DNA of 11,632 nt, from assembly GCA_001584585.1 (NCBI GenBank), contig LSYV01000035.1:433301-444932 (forward strand). Reading direction: 5' to 3'. Each line of letters opens with the position of its first letter. Position 1 is the stretch's first letter. Source of the DNA: Gonium pectorale (lineage: Eukaryota > Chlorophyta > Chlorophyceae > Chlamydomonadales > Volvocaceae). The notes under the pieces are model-generated. The model saw nothing but the letters and a program-made list of their open reading frames with translations. It was not told the DNA's origin and searched no databases. The position numbers were made by a program, and so were the translations under genes. Below are positions 9,101 through 11,632 of the stretch, in pieces.

Positions 9101-9954
9101 GGCGCAATGGAGGCGCCCGTGATGAGCGGCGCGGGGGGGGTGGAACAGTGGGGACCGGCGCTTGGATGGCGGTGTGGGCCACCGGCACGGGGAGCGGCAG
9201 GCGCGGCAGGCAGCCAGCGGCGCGCACACACTGCTGGGCGCGCCTTAGCGCGCGCCGGGCTCTCCAACCCGCGTCCGCGAACACCGGGCATCACTGAGGA
9301 CGGTGAGGAAGTGGATGTGGAGGTGCCTACGCGGTATCCTCTATTCCTCTTGGTTGCGGCTTTTCCCGCTACCTAGCGCGCGGCCTGCTGCCGCCCACCC
9401 CAGCCCGTCCCCTGGAAACCCCTCCCTCCTCACCCCCCCCGCCCCCCCCGGCCCGCCCGCACCTTGGCCCCCTTGCAGCCGTCCCCGGGGCACTCCCCGG
9501 CGGCGGCTGGGTCCCGGTTGTAGAGCGCCCTGGCCAGCAGCGTGTGCGTGAAGGTCTTGCCCACGCCGGGGGGGCCGTGCGCCGAGATGAGCAGCGGCTT
9601 GCGGGGGGCCACGGCGCGGGCCGCCGAGGGGCTCACCCCCGGGGGCGGCTCCGCAAGGTGCTCGCATACGGCGTCCACCAGCTGCCGGATGGCCAGGTCC
9701 TGACCCACCACGTGTGCGGGCAGGTAGGAGCCGGCGTTGCGGCACGCGTCGGGCACGAACCGCGTGGTGCCTGGGGGAAAGAGGCCATGTAGGGCGGGGG
9801 GGGGGGGGAAACAGTGGTGCAGGGTGGGCGGCCGGGGGCGTCGTCATGGCCGCAGCGCTTGGGAGTGCGGGCGTTTTCCCGCCCGCGCACCCGACATGGA
9901 GTACAGCGTCGCCGCGATGAGCGCCGTGACAGCGCTGATGACGAAGAACGCCAT
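5873..9954 (-). CDS. Torsin-family AAA+ ATPase, seven exons
   Basis: Exons on minus: 9954-9891, 9770-9463, 8876-8677, 8209-8128, 7838-7692, 7293-7138, 6406-5873; 496 residues. All introns are GT-AG and keep phase. The ATG is the first after an in-frame TGA at about 9987. Residues 1-18 are hydrophobic (MAFFVISAVTALIAATLY), a signal peptide or anchor. VVGQDLAIRQ at 42-51 precedes Walker A GPPGVGKT (87-94). Walker B is LLVVEEYDK (158-166), with Glu in place of the usual Asp. Sensor 1 is LLESN (195-199). IDFFLPFFPL (254-263) matches the torsin lid signature IDYFVPFLPL, and GAK (316-318) sits at the sensor 2 position of torsin GCK. Known torsins act in the lumen of the ER and nuclear envelope with partner activators. 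A ClpB-like protein is less likely: the lid motif is torsin-type and there is no second AAA domain. Residues after about 385 are low-complexity, and GTAAGG donors at 6103 and 6026 offer other 3' structures. Confidence 0.85.
7335..7371. repeat. TG-rich microsatellite with G run in torsin intron 5
   Basis: An imperfect (TG)n tract interrupted by CG and TA steps runs into about nine consecutive G on plus. It lies wholly within the intron between exons 5 and 6 of the torsin-like gene. Confidence 0.75.
9797..9808. repeat. Poly-G run in torsin intron 1
   Basis: About twelve consecutive G on plus (C on minus) lie close to the intron 1 acceptor. On the minus transcript this is a C tract about 25 nt upstream of the CAG, so it may serve as the polypyrimidine tract. 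Confidence 0.7.
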
Positions 9955-10325
9955 ATCTAGTTGTGTACGCTTTACAGCGTGCCCTCAAGTTCGGCCTCTG
10001 CTGCGGGGTGGTGCACTAGGGTGCCCACAGCTCGCGCCACAGCTTAAGCTGGCGGGAATGCAGCAGATCGCAGCAGCCCTACGAGATCAAGGGCAGGTAT
10101 GTCAGTCGCCATAATTGCGCGGTAGCACTAGCAGTGGGTTCAAGAGAGGGATATCCGATACCAACAACGTAAATATTATGATGCTAATTGGTGGGCAACG
10201 GCTGCGTGCACGCCTCCCACGAATTTTCCATTGCGCGCGTCATGCGCCGCACGGAACCAGGTGTACCCTATAGCTGTCTAAGCAAACCCCGGAACCGGTC
10301 TGCTTAAGCCTAGGTCATTGAGCAT
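9955..10325 (-). promoter_or_regulatory. Leader and presumed promoter of the torsin-like gene
   Basis: This is the sequence directly upstream of the torsin ATG. No canonical TATA box was found. The minus strand carries an AT-rich AATATTTAC at about 10170-10180, in an otherwise GC-rich region, and in-frame stops precede the ATG. The start of transcription cannot be placed from sequence alone. Confidence 0.3.
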
Positions 10326-11276
10326 TTATTGAGCCTCGCCTAATTTCGACCGGATCCAGAGTTGCTGGGCACGCATCATCGCCGCACGATGGCCCCTTCT
10401 ACGCCCTGCCGCCCGCGCTGATGCAGCGCCTACCCCTATCCATTGGGTACCGAAGCCGGGGACGGAGGCGAGGGCTCGACGGGAGGCCCAGCCGGCGGGC
10501 TGGAGGATATCCACTCTGCTTGTGTGATTGCAGCGGTCGCCCCGCTGGGGCCAGGAGCTATGGCGGCTCCTCGCTGGTTGCCGGGTGTCGCCGGGGCTAA
10601 CGGTCCGCGTAATAGTGCAACTAGTTGCACGCGTGGAAGTGGGGTGGCGGCTTCCGCCGTCCACCACTGCTGCCGCCACCGTCGCGACCATTACTGCCGT
10701 CAGCCAGGGCGCCTGATCCGCTCGGGCAGGCTGACGGGACCACCGGGGGCAGCAGGGGGCGGCCGCGCCTTGCCACTGTGCTGCGCCCGCAGCGCCGGTG
10801 ACTGCACAGTGCGCGGCAGCATCGACCGGCGTTTCCTTGACGTGTGGTGCAGATGGCAGATGGTGGTGATGGCGGCGGCTGCGCCCCCTGGCAACGGCAG
10901 GCACGCGGTGCTGCTGCCGACAGCAGAACGCCCGCTCCCAATGTCTGTGCTTGAACCGCGTTCGTGGCGCGCGCCCTGCACCCGCCCGCCCTACTGGCAA
11001 CGTTGCGCCTTCGGGTGTGTATGACGTGTAGAGGCGGGCTCCCTCTTTCTCAGAGTTCTTACTTGTGCTTCTGGCGCGGGCTGGCAATCCATGAGACGGG
11101 GCAGAGAATGGCGCAGCCTTGCCTTGCCACGGGCTCTCACGCAGGCGAGAGGGCACACACGCGTGCTCAGGTCCGCGCTGCACTGGCGGCCGCTCACACC
11201 TGCAGACGCGGCGACTACCCGGAGCGGGGGCGCTTAACCAGGAACACAGGAGGTTATAGAAATGTTTAAGAAGCAC
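10326..11276 (-). CDS. Ambiguous long open frame containing a dispersed repeat
   Basis: An open frame of 316 codons on minus ends with TAA at 10326. Its composition is Arg, Ala, Ser and His-rich with mixed third positions, and residues near 70-100 come from the dispersed repeat at 10982-11052. No domain was recognised. On plus, competing short open stretches look equally protein-like: one near 10370-10420 reads DGPFYALPPALMQRL, and another from 10443 is Gly/Glu-rich. The region may hold a decayed element or a spliced plus-strand gene rather than this frame. I do not regard it as an established gene. Confidence 0.15.
   Translation of the reverse strand: MLLKHFYNLLCSWLSAPAPGSRRVCRCERPPVQRGPEHACVPSRLRESPWQGKAAPFSAPSHGLPARARSTSKNSEKEGARLYTSYTPEGATLPVGRAGAGRAPRTRFKHRHWERAFCCRQQHRVPAVARGRSRRHHHHLPSAPHVKETPVDAAAHCAVTGAAGAAQWQGAAAPCCPRWSRQPARADQAPWLTAVMVATVAAAVVDGGSRHPTSTRATSCTITRTVSPGDTRQPARSRHSSWPQRGDRCNHTSRVDILQPAGWASRRALASVPGFGTQWIGVGAASARAAGRRRGHRAAMMRAQQLWIRSKLGEAQ
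10982..11052 (-). repeat. Dispersed repeat copy, inverted match to 1858-1926
   Basis: Read on minus, this segment repeats the 1858-1926 sequence, including AAAGAGGGAGCCCGCCTCTA, CATACACACCCGAAGGCG and CCAGTAGGGCGGG, with about 88% agreement judged by eye. Similarity fades quickly on both sides. Confidence 0.7.
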
Positions 11277-11632
11277 CTTTCATGTGTATGGGGGCTAAAA
11301 GTGAGGCCGGTAGCATTAGTGGGATGTGGGAACGTCCATTGCATACGATATTGACAGTCCGGACCTAGGAGCCTGAGCAGCCTGGTTATCTTCCATTATG
11401 GGGATTCGATTCGTCAGGCTTCACGTTTCCCCTTCCTCCGGAGGCCAAGAAATTCGTTTGGCTGGGTACGATTTCGCCCCCACGGGACCGTGCCGTTTTC
11501 GTAAACATTTTCGAGGGGTGCTGCCAGTGGTGCAAAACGAAAACCGAATCATCACACATGTAAGCACCTGAAGACCTGATACTTCACCGCCCATCAGGAT
11601 CACAACGAAACCGATGTTAATGAATCGGAACT
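11277..11632. other. Lower-GC stretch with no recognised feature
   Basis: GC content drops compared with the rest of the window. Related short words (CGTTTTCG, AAAACGAAAACCG, ATTCGATTCG, GAATCGG) recur in both orientations between 11405 and 11632, hinting at an element end or small inverted repeats. A TGTAA word lies at about 11560 on plus. No coding frame is supported. Confidence 0.35.

Noticed and set aside
5873..9954. ClpB/Hsp100-type chaperone as the identity of the minus-strand gene
   Set aside because: There is only one AAA module, no N-domain or middle domain, and the lid carries the torsin PFLPL-type motif. A lysine is found at sensor 2 where ClpB has arginine.

Overview
The window looks like nuclear DNA of a volvocine green alga (Chlamydomonas or a close relative). 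The evidence is high GC with strong G/C preference at third codon positions, short introns of about 100-700 bp with GTGAGN or GTGCGN donors and CAG acceptors, TGTAA poly(A) signals, and a gene with an algal-type plastid transit peptide. No bacterial operon, CRISPR array, tRNA or rRNA was found. Gene models come from reading splice sites and codon phase by eye, without transcript support.

Layout. Positions 1-105 are an odd palindromic low-complexity tract. A minus-strand coding fragment (about 103-517) shows two well-biased frames in succession, so it looks frameshifted. It has a possible TATA box at 977-984. Positions 1000-3150 hold mostly intergenic DNA with repeat copies and hairpins. At 3280-4141 (plus) lies a small multi-exon gene for a plastid-targeted, probably single-span membrane protein, with a clear TATA box at 3185-3191 and a TGTAA signal at 5380. 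Convergent with it, at 9954-5873 (minus), is a seven-exon gene for a torsin-family AAA+ ATPase with an N-terminal signal or anchor segment; its TGTAA signal reads 5548-5544. The two poly(A) signals are about 160 bp apart, tail to tail. Right of the torsin gene are its upstream region, an ambiguous repeat-containing open frame (10326-11276) and a lower-GC stretch to the end.

The main result is the torsin-like gene. Its six internal splice junctions keep one reading frame through Walker A, a variant Walker B, sensor 1, the torsin-type lid motif and sensor 2. Its last exon runs into a dispersed repeat also present at 2504-2735, so the C-terminus is the weakest part of the model. The two solid genes have no evident functional link: one product is predicted for the plastid, the other for the secretory system.
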